The translations under genes were made by a program, and so were the position numbers. Under the pieces are notes generated by a model that had not been told where the DNA came from, did not search any database, and saw only the letters and a program-made list of their open reading frames with translations. A stretch of 64,000 bases of DNA from Kitasatospora sp. NA04385 (GTDB lineage Bacteria > Actinomycetota > Actinomycetes > Streptomycetales > Streptomycetaceae), in contig NZ_CP054919.1 of the NCBI RefSeq assembly GCF_013364235.1, positions 4,884,087 through 4,948,086 on the forward strand, read 5' to 3'. Shown in pieces: positions 24,321 through 32,027 of the stretch (positions are counted from its first letter, which is position 1; each line of letters begins with the position of its first letter).

Positions 24321-24358
24321 GTAGACACTGTCTACTCGGCGCTGGTAGACAGTGTCCG
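24321..24358 (+). promoter_or_regulatory. Two TetR-type operators overlapping the TetR start
   Basis: GTAGACACTGTCTAC (24321-24335) is a perfect palindrome around a central C. A second site, GCGCTGGTAGACAGTGTC (24340-24357), repeats the preceding GCGCCGGTAGACACTGTC 24 bases later and runs into the TetR start codon. No ribosome-binding site precedes that start, so a leaderless, autorepressed transcript is likely. Confidence 0.75.
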
Positions 24359-24945
24359 TGAGCGATGACGAGCGGAGCCCCCTGCGGGAGCGCCTGGTGG
24401 ACGCCGGGGTCGAACTGGTGCTGGCCGAAGGGTCGGGGGCGGTCGGGCTGCGGGAGATCGCGCGGCGGGCCGGGGTGTCGCACGGGGCGCCGCGGCGGTA
24501 CTTCGCGACGCACCGGGAACTGCTGTCGGCGGTGGCGCGGCGCGGGTTCGAGGAACTGGCGGCGCGCTTCGCGGCGGTCCGGGAGCCCGACCCGCGGGCC
24601 CGGCTGGCGTGCCTGGCCCGGGCGTACCTGGCGTACGCCGCCGAGCGGCGCGGGATGTTCGAGCTGATGTTCCGTCACGACCTGCTGAACGGCGACGGGT
24701 CGGCGCCGGCCGGCCCCCGGCTGCGGGAGGCGACGGTGCCGCTGTTCGGGGAGCTGGCGCGGCTGGTGGCGCGGTGCACGGGGGACGAGCGGCGGGCGCC
24801 GGTGGCGACGGCCGCGCTGTGGGCGAACCTGCACGGGCTGGCGCAGTTGCGGGGGTGGGGGAGCACGGCGCTGATGCTGGGGGAGGGCCGCGAGGAGGAG
24901 CTGCTGGAAGCGGTGCTGGCGGCGCACCTCGGGGCCGCCGAGTGA
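24352..24945 (+). CDS. TetR-family repressor
   Basis: A 197-residue repressor. The N-terminal helix-turn-helix (about 12-58) contains GAVGLREIARRAGVSHGAPR and RYFATHRELLSAVARRGFEE, standard for TetR proteins. The ligand domain has a WHG-like C-terminal segment (TAALWANLHGLAQLRGWGST). GTG 24352 and GTG 24358 are both possible starts; the operator overlaps either. Its stop overlaps the start of the exporter gene (GTGA), so it very likely controls that exporter and itself. Confidence 0.9.
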   Translation: MSVSDDERSPLRERLVDAGVELVLAEGSGAVGLREIARRAGVSHGAPRRYFATHRELLSAVARRGFEELAARFAAVREPDPRARLACLARAYLAYAAERRGMFELMFRHDLLNGDGSAPAGPRLREATVPLFGELARLVARCTGDERRAPVATAALWANLHGLAQLRGWGSTALMLGEGREEELLEAVLAAHLGAAE

Positions 24946-26477
24946 GCCGCGGCGCGGGTCGTGACGCGGGTCGTGGTGCGAGCCGTGACGAGCGGCGTGA
25001 CGAGGGCGATGGCACGGGTCGTGACGAGGGCCGTGGCGCGGGGCGTGGCGCGAGCCGCCTCGCGCTGCCGGTGAGCGCCGGGGCCGCCATGCTGGTGGCC
25101 CTGGACGGCACCGTGCTGCTGATGGCGCAGCCCGGCATGCGGCGCGAACTCGACACCGGCACGGCGCAGTTGCAGTGGACGAGCACCGGCTACCTGGTCG
25201 CCGTCGCGGCCCTGCTGGTGCTCGCGGGCCGGCTCGGCGACCGCTACGGCCACCGCCCGACCCTGCTGGTGGGCGTGCTGGGCTTCGGCGCGGCCTCGGC
25301 GGGCATCGCGCTCGCCCCGACCCTCGGCTGGGTGATCGGGCTGCGGACCGTCCAGGGCGTGTTCGGCGCCCTGCTCCAGCCCGGCACGCTCGCGCTGCTG
25401 CGGCTGTGCTGCCCGCCGGAGCGGCTCGGCCGGGCGATCGCCGTCCGGACGGGCGCCATCGCGGTCGCGGCGGGCGCGGGCCCGCTGCTCGGCGGGCTGC
25501 TGGTGGACGCGTTCGGCTGGCGCGCGGTGTTCTGGATCAACGTCCCGGCGGCCGCGCTGATCGCCGGGATGACGCTCGCCCTGCGCCCCGGCCGGGCGCG
25601 GGCGGACGGGCAGCGGCTCGACCTGGCGGGCGCGGCCCTGCTGGCGGCGGCGCTGGCGGTCCTGGTGCACGCGCTCTCCCGGGTGCCGGAGCGCGGCTGG
25701 GGCGGGACGTCGGCCGAACTGGCGGGCGCCGTCGGGCTGTTCGCGGTGCTGGTGGCGCACGAGCGGCGGGCCGCGAGCCCGGTGGTGCCGCGTCCGGTGG
25801 CGGCGTCCCGGCCGGTGGCGGCCTCGCTGGTCCTGCTGCTGACGGCCTCGGCGGGGCTGTTCGGCACCCTGTTCAGCACCACGTTCCGGCTCCAGGACGC
25901 CCTGCACGTGGGCCCGTTGGGCACGGCGCTGCGGATGCTGCCGCTGACCGCGCTGATGGTGCTGGGCGCCCCGGCGGCCGAGCGGGCGCTGCGCGTCCAC
26001 GGGCCCCGGCGGACGGCGCTGGCGGGCGTGGCGCTGCTGGTGGCGGGCATCGCGGGGCTGGCCGGCCCGGGCGGCGGGGGCGGGGCGGAGCTCGCCACCG
26101 GGGCGGCCTCGGCGCTGCTGGGGGCGGGGTTCGCGGCGGTGATGGTGACGGCGACCGGCACCGTGGTCGGCGACGCCCCGGCCGGGTACGCGGGCACGGT
26201 CGGCGGTCTGAAGCAGACCGCGGCGAACATCGGCCCGACCCTGGGCATCGCGGCCGCCACCGGGGCGGGCGCGCACGGCGCCCTGCCGGTCCTGGCCGCG
26301 CTCGCCGCCCTCGGCCTGCTGCCCGCCGCCCTGCCCGGCGCCCGGCCCGCCGGGCGGCGCGGACCGCCGTCGGCGGGGCGTGACACCCTGGGCGGATGGC
26401 GGAACGAGGCGGCGCGGGCGGGTGCGGGGCGGCGCCGCCCGGTCCGGCCGGGCCGCCGCCCCACCCTCTCCGGCTGA
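24942..26477 (+). CDS. MFS drug-efflux transporter (DHA2, 14-helix type)
   Basis: A 511-residue transporter. From about residue 40 it has the DHA2 pattern: VSAGAAMLVALDGTVLLMAQ (the LD-x-TVxxxA motif of helix 1), LQWTSTGYLVAVAALLVLAG, RLGDRYGHRPTLL, and the helix-5 ALGAGPLLGG-like AVAAGAGPLLGGLLVDAFGW. The first ~40 residues are an unusual repetitive Arg/Gly/Asp/Glu segment (GAGRDAGRGASRDERRDEG). The GTG at 24942 overlaps the TetR stop; GTG 25071 is an alternative that would clip helix 1. The C-terminal tail is long and Arg/Pro-rich. It is probably a drug exporter under the neighbouring repressor. Confidence 0.87.
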   Translation: MSRGAGRDAGRGASRDERRDEGDGTGRDEGRGAGRGASRLALPVSAGAAMLVALDGTVLLMAQPGMRRELDTGTAQLQWTSTGYLVAVAALLVLAGRLGDRYGHRPTLLVGVLGFGAASAGIALAPTLGWVIGLRTVQGVFGALLQPGTLALLRLCCPPERLGRAIAVRTGAIAVAAGAGPLLGGLLVDAFGWRAVFWINVPAAALIAGMTLALRPGRARADGQRLDLAGAALLAAALAVLVHALSRVPERGWGGTSAELAGAVGLFAVLVAHERRAASPVVPRPVAASRPVAASLVLLLTASAGLFGTLFSTTFRLQDALHVGPLGTALRMLPLTALMVLGAPAAERALRVHGPRRTALAGVALLVAGIAGLAGPGGGGGAELATGAASALLGAGFAAVMVTATGTVVGDAPAGYAGTVGGLKQTAANIGPTLGIAAATGAGAHGALPVLAALAALGLLPAALPGARPAGRRGPPSAGRDTLGGWRNEAARAGAGRRRPVRPGRRPTLSG

Positions 26478-26524
26478 CCGCCGCCGCCCCGCCGACCGAC
26501 CGCCAACCGCCAGGGAGCACCCGC

Positions 26525-27826
26525 ATGGACTTCGTCGAGTCGACCGTCGAGGCGGACGGTGAACGCCTGGCCTGCACCGTGGTCGAGCCGTCCGCTCCGC
26601 AGCCGTCCGCCTCGGCGCTGCCGCTCGCTCCGCAGCCGTCTGCCTCGGCGCTGCCGCTCGCTCCGCAGCCGTCTGCCTCGGCGCTGCCGTCCGCTCCGCA
26701 GCCGTCTGCCTCGGCGCTGCCGCTCGCTCCGCAGCCGTCTGCCTCGGCGCTGCCGCTCGCTCCGCAGCCGTCTGCCTCGGCGCTGCCGCTCGCTCCGCAG
26801 CCGTCTGCCTCGGCGCTGCCGCTCGCTCCGCAGCCGTCTGCCTCGGCGCTGCCGCTCGCTCCGCAGCCGTCTGCCTCGGCGCTGCCGCTCGCTCCGCAGC
26901 CGTCTGCCTCGGCGCTGCCGCTCGCTCCGCAGCCGTCTGCCTCGGCGCTGCCGCTCGCTCCGCAGCCGTCCGCCTCGGCGCTGCCGCTCGCTCCGCAGCC
27001 GTCCGCCTCGGCGCTGCCGCTCGCCCCGCAGCCGTCCGCCTCGGCGCTGCCGCTCGCTCCGCAGCCGTCCGCCTCGGCGCTGCCGCTCGCTCCGCAGCCG
27101 TCCGCCTCGGCGCTGCCGCTCGCTCCGCAGCCGTCCGCCTCGGCGCTGCCGCTCGCTCCGCAGCCGTCCGCCTCGGCGCTGCCGCTCACCGCGCTGCTGA
27201 TGCACGGCGCGGGCAGCGGCGACCGGCACCGCTGCCTGCCGCTGGCAAGGGAGTTGGCCGCCGCCGGGTGCCGCGCCGTGGTGTTCGACTTCGCCGGGCA
27301 CGGCGCGAGCAGCGGCACCCTCGGCGAGCTCTCGCTGGCCCGCCGGGCCCGGCAGGCCCGCGCCGTGCTGGAGCGGCACGCCCCGGTCGGCCCGCTGCTG
27401 CTGGTCGGCTTCTCGATGGGCGGCCAGACCGTCACCGACCTGCTGCGGATGCCCGAACTCGCGGTCCGCACCGAGGCGGTGGCCCTCTGCGCACCCGCCG
27501 CCTACGCCCGCGAGGTGCGCGAACTGCCCTTCGCCAATCCGGAGTTCACCAAAGTCCTGCGCCAGGAGGGGAGTTGGCGCAGCAGCACGGCCTTCGACAC
27601 CCTCGCGGCGTTCGGCGGCCGGGCGGTGCTGGTGCTGCCGGAGACGGACGGCGTGATCCCGGCCGGGGTGACGGACGCGCTGGACGCGGCCCTGCGCACC
27701 CGCCCGGCGGCGCCCCCGTACGCCAGGCTCACCCTGCCGGGCGCCGACCACCTGCTCGGCCGCTGGCTGGGCGAGCACCCGGAGGAGTGCGAGCGGGTGG
27801 CGGCGGCGCTGCTGGGCGCGGGCTAG
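26525..27826 (+). CDS. Alpha/beta hydrolase with a 198-residue tandem-repeat insertion
   Basis: A 433-residue protein. Residues 1-23 and 222-433 together make a normal ~235-residue dienelactone-hydrolase/KANL3-like hydrolase: oxyanion strand TALLMHGAGSGDRHRCLPLA, nucleophile elbow GFSMGG with Ser297, acid Asp375 (PETDG) and His409 (GADHLL). Between the first beta hairpin and this strand lie 18 copies of the 11-residue unit APQPSASALPL (residues 24-221). The unit is Pro/Ser/Ala-rich, so the insert is probably an extended linker or loop. The ATG at 26525 follows AGGGAGCACCCGC. Substrate is unknown; an intact triad suggests it is active. Confidence 0.85.
   Translation: MDFVESTVEADGERLACTVVEPSAPQPSASALPLAPQPSASALPLAPQPSASALPSAPQPSASALPLAPQPSASALPLAPQPSASALPLAPQPSASALPLAPQPSASALPLAPQPSASALPLAPQPSASALPLAPQPSASALPLAPQPSASALPLAPQPSASALPLAPQPSASALPLAPQPSASALPLAPQPSASALPLAPQPSASALPLAPQPSASALPLTALLMHGAGSGDRHRCLPLARELAAAGCRAVVFDFAGHGASSGTLGELSLARRARQARAVLERHAPVGPLLLVGFSMGGQTVTDLLRMPELAVRTEAVALCAPAAYAREVRELPFANPEFTKVLRQEGSWRSSTAFDTLAAFGGRAVLVLPETDGVIPAGVTDALDAALRTRPAAPPYARLTLPGADHLLGRWLGEHPEECERVAAALLGAG
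26594..27187 (+). repeat. 18 x 33-bp in-frame tandem repeat
   Basis: The array is exactly 594 bases, all units 33 bp and in frame (first 20 bases of the unit: GCTCCGCAGCCGTCCGCCTC). Units 2-10 and 11 read TCT at the fifth codon, units 1 and 12-18 read TCC, unit 3 ends TCC (Ser) instead of CTC (Leu), and unit 14 begins GCC. The block pattern of a synonymous change indicates expansion by multi-unit duplication. Unit count may vary between strains without breaking the frame. Confidence 0.97.
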
Positions 27827-27853
27827 GGCCGCCTGGTCGCGCCGGGCCCGCGA

Positions 27854-27889
27854 CGCCGGATCGCCCCCGGCCCCGGGGGCGATCCGGCG
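27854..27889. terminator. Terminator after the hydrolase gene, perfect 15-bp stem
   Basis: CGCCGGATCGCCCCC pairs fully with its complement across a six-base loop, 27 bases after the hydrolase stop. The rest of the gap to 28097 shows no supported gene. Confidence 0.8.
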
Positions 27890-28096
27890 CTCCCGTCACC
27901 CAGCAGCACCGACCCCGTACCCGAGTGGTCGGGCCGGCCCGCCCGGCGGGGCGCGAAGGGAGGCGCCTCCCGGCTCCCGAGGGGCCGGGGGAGCCGCGCG
28001 CCGATCCGGCACGACCGACCGGCCCGGCCCCGGGGTGCGTCCTCCGGCCCCCGCCGCGTCGGGCGAAGCTCGCGCGGTGGGCGACCGGCCCGCGCC

Positions 28097-28753
28097 TCAG
28101 GGCAGTTCGACCGCCAGGGCGCCGTCCTCGGCGCGGCTGACGGAGACGCCGGACAGGTCGTCCACGTGGTGGTCGGGCCGGTGGGCGGCGGCGCGCGGGC
28201 CGATGCCGAGCACCGGCATGCCGGCCGCCCGGGCGGCGGCGATGCCCGCCTCGGAGTCCTCCAGGACCAGGCACTCGGCGGGGGCGACGCCCAGCTGGGC
28301 GGCGGCCTTGAGGAAGCCCTCCGGGTCGGGCTTGCTGGCGCCGACGTGCTCGGCGGTGACCATCAGCGGCGGCAGCGGGACGCCGGCGGCGGCCATCCGG
28401 ACCCGGGCCAGCCGGTCGTCGGCGGAGGTCACCAGCGCGTGCGGCAGCCCGGCCAGCGAGGCCACCAGCCGGGCGGCGCCCGGGACCTCGACCACGCCGT
28501 CGGTGTCGGCGGACTCCTCGTCGAGCATCACCGCGTTCTCGGCGAGGTTCTGCTCCACCGGGCGGTCGGGCAGCAGCAGGGCCATGGTCAGGTGCCCCTG
28601 CCGCCCGTGCGCGACCCGCATCACCTCGTCGCCGTCCAGGCCGTTGCGCCCGGCCCAGCGGCGCCAGCAGCGCTCGACCACGGCGTCGGAGTTGACCAGG
28701 GTGCCGTCCATGTCGAGCAGGACGGCCCGGACCGGCGGGGTCAGGACGGGCAT
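28097..28753 (-). CDS. HAD-superfamily phosphatase (beta-phosphoglucomutase/phosphatase type)
   Basis: A 218-residue subfamily IA haloacid dehalogenase-like hydrolase. Motif I is VLLDMDGTLVNSD with the nucleophile Asp, motif II is LVTSADDRL, motif III contains Lys in GASKPDPEGF, and motif IV is CLVLEDSEAGIAAARAAG. A helical cap (about 20-80) follows motif I. The likely activity is on a sugar phosphate or 2-phosphoglycolate-like substrate. GAGGAG lies five bases before the ATG at 28753. It is followed upstream by the deaminase gene on the same strand. Confidence 0.9.
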   Translation of the reverse strand: MPVLTPPVRAVLLDMDGTLVNSDAVVERCWRRWAGRNGLDGDEVMRVAHGRQGHLTMALLLPDRPVEQNLAENAVMLDEESADTDGVVEVPGAARLVASLAGLPHALVTSADDRLARVRMAAAGVPLPPLMVTAEHVGASKPDPEGFLKAAAQLGVAPAECLVLEDSEAGIAAARAAGMPVLGIGPRAAAHRPDHHVDDLSGVSVSRAEDGALAVELP

Positions 28754-28824
28754 CGGGGCTCCTCGGGGGCCTCGTACGGTTGGTTTGTTCCTCAATCGTA
28801 CAAAACCGGTGGCGGTGGGGCCGC

Positions 28825-29286
28825 TCAGCCCACCAGGTGCGCGTTGACCGCCCGGGCCTCCTCGGCGAGCTCCGGCAGCTCCACCACCTCGACGCCCGCG
28901 GCCTCCAGCAGCGCGGCCCCCCGGCAGTCCTCGACGAACAGCGCGGGCTCCCGCCAGGCCACCACCACCCGCGGCACCCCGGCCGCGACGATCAGCTCCG
29001 CGCACGGGTGCGGCCGGGAGGCGCGCTGCCCGCACGGCTCCAGGGTGGAGTAGACGGTGGCGGTGCGCAGCCGCGGGTCGCCGGCCGGCAGCTTGCCGAG
29101 CGCGGCCTCCTCGGCGTGGTTCACGGCGTCCACCTCGCGGCTGTACCCCTCGGCCAGCACCTCGCCGTCCGCGCCGACCACCACCGCGCCGACCGAGAAG
29201 GCGGTTCCGGACGGCGGGCAGTGCCGGGACAGCTCGATCGCGCGGCGCAGTCGGCGCAGGTCGAGCTCGCGATCACCGGTGCTCAT
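28825..29286 (-). CDS. Cytidine/deoxycytidylate-type zinc deaminase (RibD N-domain-like)
   Basis: A 153-residue zinc deaminase with the ligand set His57-Ala-Glu59 (NHAEEAAL) and P84-C85 to C95 (LEPCGQRASRPHPC). The spacing is of the RibD/dCMP-deaminase type, and GAVVVGADGEVLAEGYSREV is the substrate strand. Its start overlaps the end of the reductase gene by 14 bases. The two would correspond to the halves of bifunctional RibD, which deaminates and reduces the pyrimidine intermediate of riboflavin synthesis. Riboflavin synthase genes are not adjacent, so a different pyrimidine substrate is possible. Confidence 0.87.
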   Translation of the reverse strand: MSTGDRELDLRRLRRAIELSRHCPPSGTAFSVGAVVVGADGEVLAEGYSREVDAVNHAEEAALGKLPAGDPRLRTATVYSTLEPCGQRASRPHPCAELIVAAGVPRVVVAWREPALFVEDCRGAALLEAAGVEVVELPELAEEARAVNAHLVG

Positions 29287-29968
29287 CGGGGGACTCCTTC
29301 GGGGCGTACCGCAGCAGGACGACGTCCCCCACCGTACGTGCCCCCAGCAGCCGCATCCGCCGGGCCGGGCCGCCCGGGTAGGCGGCGGGGGAGAGGAAGC
29401 GGGGCGCGCCGGCCTGGCCGACCAGCAGCGGGGCGACGGCCAGCTGCAGCTCGTCGGCCAGGCCCTCGGCCAGGAACCGGGTGTGCACGCCGCCGCCGCC
29501 CTCGACCATCAGCCGCCGCACCCCGCGCGCGCCCAGGTCGTCCAGCACCGCGCCCAGCGGCACCTCCGCGCCCAGGCCGACCACCTCGGTGCCGGGCGCC
29601 CCGGCCAGCGCGGCGCCCAGCACGGGTGCGACGGCGTCGGTGGTGTAGGCGATCTTGGCGCCGCCGGTGTGCCAGAACCGCAGCGCCGGGTCCAGCCGCC
29701 CGCTCGCGCTCAGGGTGACCTTCAGCGGGTACGCGGGCCGCCCGGCGGCCGTCCGCGCGGCGCGCCGCTCGGCCGAGTTGACCAGCAGCCGGGGGTTGTC
29801 GGCGCGCAGCGTCCCGCCGCCGACCAGCACGGCGTCGCTGTCGGCGCGCAGCGCGTCGACCCGGTCGAAGTCCTCGGCGTTGGAGAGCAGCAGCCGCTCG
29901 GGCGAGGCGTCGTCGAGGTGGCCGTCGAGCGACACCGCGGCGCTCAGCAGGACGTGGGGGCGGGGCAC
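29273..29968 (-). CDS. RibD C-terminal-type (dihydrofolate reductase fold) reductase
   Basis: A 231-residue NADPH-dependent reductase of the RibD_C family. It opens RPHVLLSAAVSLDGHLDDAS, the typical N-terminal strand. DAVLVGGGTLRADNPRLLV is the NADPH-binding region, and RRLMVEGGGGVHTRFLAEGL the second signature. It is translationally coupled to the deaminase gene downstream (14-base overlap). Together they reproduce the two RibD activities on separate chains, in the order reductase then deaminase. The substrate is inferred. Confidence 0.9.
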   Translation of the reverse strand: MPRPHVLLSAAVSLDGHLDDASPERLLLSNAEDFDRVDALRADSDAVLVGGGTLRADNPRLLVNSAERRAARTAAGRPAYPLKVTLSASGRLDPALRFWHTGGAKIAYTTDAVAPVLGAALAGAPGTEVVGLGAEVPLGAVLDDLGARGVRRLMVEGGGGVHTRFLAEGLADELQLAVAPLLVGQAGAPRFLSPAAYPGGPARRMRLLGARTVGDVVLLRYAPKESPDEHR

Positions 29969-30061
29969 GGCGCGGCTCCAGGTTCGGCGGACGGCGGGGT
30001 TCCCACCGTACGCCGCGCCCCCGGCGCGACGGCCGCTCGGGCCAGGGGCCGGGGCGGCCGC

Positions 30062-30646
30062 TCAGGCCGGGCGGGGCGGCACCGGCAGCGGCAGGGCGGG
30101 CAGCCCGTTGATGCTGACGGCGACGTTCTCCTTGCCCTCGCAGTACTCGCTGAACCGGTCCTCGCCCTTGCGGTCGAAGAAGTCGGCCAGCAGCGTGCGG
30201 TCCTCCCTGTAGTCCATGAACGGGACGGCGAAGCCGCAGGAGTCGCTGACCCGCTCGGCCCGGACCAGGATGACCGCGCGCAGCGCGGTGCCGTCCGCCG
30301 CCGGGTCGAAGTGCGCGAGCAGCCCGGCGAAGCGCGGGTCGTCGCGGAACACCGGCTCGCCGTGCCCGTGCACCCGCAGCACGGTGGGCGGGCCCTCGAA
30401 GGCGCACCACATCAGCACGATCCGGCCGTTCTCCCGCAGGTGCGCGATGGTCTCGGCGTGCGAGCCGCCGAAGTCCAGGTAGGCGAGGGTCAGTTCGTCG
30501 ATCACCGCGAGGGTGCCGACCCGGCCCTTGGGCGACAGGTTGAGGAATCCGTCGGCGGCCAGCGGGGCGGTGCCGACGAAGTAGACGGGCTGCTTCTCGA
30601 TGAACGCGCGGAGCCTGGCGTCAATGCGCTCATAGGTCTTTCCCAT
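30062..30646 (-). CDS. Pyridoxamine 5'-phosphate oxidase-fold flavoprotein
   Basis: A 194-residue protein of the PNPOx-like split-barrel family. AFIEKQPVYFVGTAPLAADG and NLSPKGRVGTLAVIDELTLA form the first barrel strands. AETIAHLRENGRIVLMWCAF is the family's typical helix-strand, and DSCGFAVPFMDYREDRTLL the last strand. Such proteins bind FMN or F420; true PdxH residues for pyridoxal phosphate synthesis are not evident, so that role is unlikely. The gene is divergent from the methyltransferase gene. Confidence 0.85.
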   Translation of the reverse strand: MGKTYERIDARLRAFIEKQPVYFVGTAPLAADGFLNLSPKGRVGTLAVIDELTLAYLDFGGSHAETIAHLRENGRIVLMWCAFEGPPTVLRVHGHGEPVFRDDPRFAGLLAHFDPAADGTALRAVILVRAERVSDSCGFAVPFMDYREDRTLLADFFDRKGEDRFSEYCEGKENVAVSINGLPALPLPVPPRPA

Positions 30647-30794
30647 GCGGAGGATTCTGCTCCCGGCGGGCGCGGATGGCGAGGTGATGACCCATCAGTC
30701 TTGACATGCGAGACGAGTTTGTCCGATCAGTGGAACGTTTTCCTATGCTGGAGGAGCCACGAGGAACCGCCTTCGAGGGAGAGGGAGTCCCGCC

Positions 30795-31604
30795 ATGCCC
30801 GCCTACACCCACGGCCACCACGCCACCGTGCTGCGCTCGCACGTCAGCCGCACCGCCGCCAACTCCGCCGCCTACCTGCTGCCCGAACTGCGCCCCGGAC
30901 AGCGGCTGTTGGACGTCGGCTGCGGCCCGGGCACGATCACCGCCGACTTCGCCGAACTGGTCGGCCCCGAGGGCCGGGTGGTCGGCATCGAGCCGGACGG
31001 CGGGGTGCTGGCCCGGGCCGCCGGACTGGCCGCCGAGCGCGGGCTGGCCAACCTGTCGTACGAGGTCGCCGACGTGTACCGGCTGCCGTACGCCGACGGC
31101 GCGTTCGACGTGGTGCACGCCCACCAGGTGCTTCAGCACCTGGCCGACCCGGTCGCCGCGCTGCGCGAGATGCGTCGGGTCACCGCCCCCGGCGGGGTGG
31201 TCGCGGTCCGCGACGCGGACTACGCCGCGATGACCTGGTACCCGCGGGTGCCCGAACTGGACGAGTGGGCCGAGCTGTACCAGCGGGTGGCCCGGCTCTC
31301 CGGCGGCGAGCCCGACGCCGGCCGCCGCCTGCTGGCCTGGGCGCGCGCGGCGGGCCTGCCGGACGCCGACCTGACGTCCTCCTCCAGCACCTGGACCTTC
31401 GCCACCGACGCCGAGCGGGCCTGGTGGTCCGAGGTCTGGTCCGGGCGCACCGTGCAGTCCAGGACGGCCGAGACCTCGGTGGCCGAGGGACTGGCCACCC
31501 CCGCCGACCTGGAGCGGATCGCCGCCGGCTGGACCCGCTGGGGAGCCGACCCGGACGGCTGGTTCGCCGTACTGCACGGTGAACTGCTGGTGCGCGTAAG
31601 CTAG
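30795..31604 (+). CDS. SAM-dependent methyltransferase (UbiE-like)
   Basis: A 269-residue class I methyltransferase. The SAM-binding motif is QRLLDVGCGPGTITADFAEL (about 36-55), followed by GRVVGIEPDGGVLARAAGLA and the post-I acidic residue. PYADGAFDVVHAHQVLQHLA and LREMRRVTAPGGVVAVRDAD complete the fold. The C-terminal third, which chooses substrate, is not recognisable. The upstream region is AT-richer and holds TTGACA at 30701, but no well-spaced -10 could be found. It appears monocistronic. Confidence 0.85.
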   Translation: MPAYTHGHHATVLRSHVSRTAANSAAYLLPELRPGQRLLDVGCGPGTITADFAELVGPEGRVVGIEPDGGVLARAAGLAAERGLANLSYEVADVYRLPYADGAFDVVHAHQVLQHLADPVAALREMRRVTAPGGVVAVRDADYAAMTWYPRVPELDEWAELYQRVARLSGGEPDAGRRLLAWARAAGLPDADLTSSSSTWTFATDAERAWWSEVWSGRTVQSRTAETSVAEGLATPADLERIAAGWTRWGADPDGWFAVLHGELLVRVS

Positions 31605-31690
31605 TTGGGCACGCCCCCGAGTTAACGAGACGTTGACCGGACGCGTACCGCCCGGTAGCACGCACCGTCCAGCCTGGAGGCCGGACGGGC

Positions 31691-31720
31691 GGTCCGACCC
31701 GCCCCCCACCGGGTCGGACC
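31691..31720. terminator. 10-bp hairpin between the methyltransferase and the small SPOR-like gene
   Basis: GGTCCGACCC and GGGTCGGACC flank a ten-base C-rich loop. It lies 87 bases after one stop and 15 before the next ATG, so it could be a terminator or an operator of the small gene. Confidence 0.5.
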
Positions 31721-31734
31721 GCTACCGTGTGGGC

Positions 31735-31947
31735 ATGGACCGCCCACCGCCGCCCGGCACCGCCCACCGGGTGATGCGCCAGGACGACAACGGCAACCGC
31801 TTCCTGCTCGCCCGCGGCCTCGACCGGGCCCGGGCCGAGGCGCTGGCCGCCGAGTTCGAGGCCCGCGGCCACAAGCAGCTCTACTGGGTCGAACCCGAGG
31901 ACCCGAGCGAACCGGCGGACCCCGCGGGCCGGGCCGGCTCCGGCTGA
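31735..31947 (+). CDS. Small SPOR-like conserved protein
   Basis: A 70-residue protein. Its core VMRQDDNGNRFLLARGLDRA, then EALAAEFEARGHKQLYWVEP, has the strand-helix-strand rhythm of a SPOR-like half-domain, and I recall short actinobacterial proteins of this kind. There is no signal peptide or membrane helix. The ATG at 31735 is used because upstream codons in the frame run through the hairpin. Function unknown. Confidence 0.7.
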   Translation: MDRPPPPGTAHRVMRQDDNGNRFLLARGLDRARAEALAAEFEARGHKQLYWVEPEDPSEPADPAGRAGSG

Positions 31948-32027
31948 TCCCCGGCCGCCCGGCCCCGCCCGCATAGCATGGCGCCCGGCGGCGGCCGCCG
32001 CCCCAGCACGTGTGCGGAGGAGGCCCG

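Noticed and set aside
26594..27187. Possible CRISPR array
   Set aside because: Units are directly abutting with no spacers, and they are in frame within a gene.
25873..27471. Antisense frame encoding repeated SGSAEADGCGA units opposite the hydrolase repeat
   Set aside because: Repeat periodicity of 33 bp keeps every frame open. The sense frame alone joins to conserved hydrolase motifs, so the antisense protein is a by-product.
30701..30749. Promoter formed by TTGACA (30701) and TATGCT (30744) upstream of the methyltransferase gene
   Set aside because: The spacing is 37 bases, far too long for one promoter.
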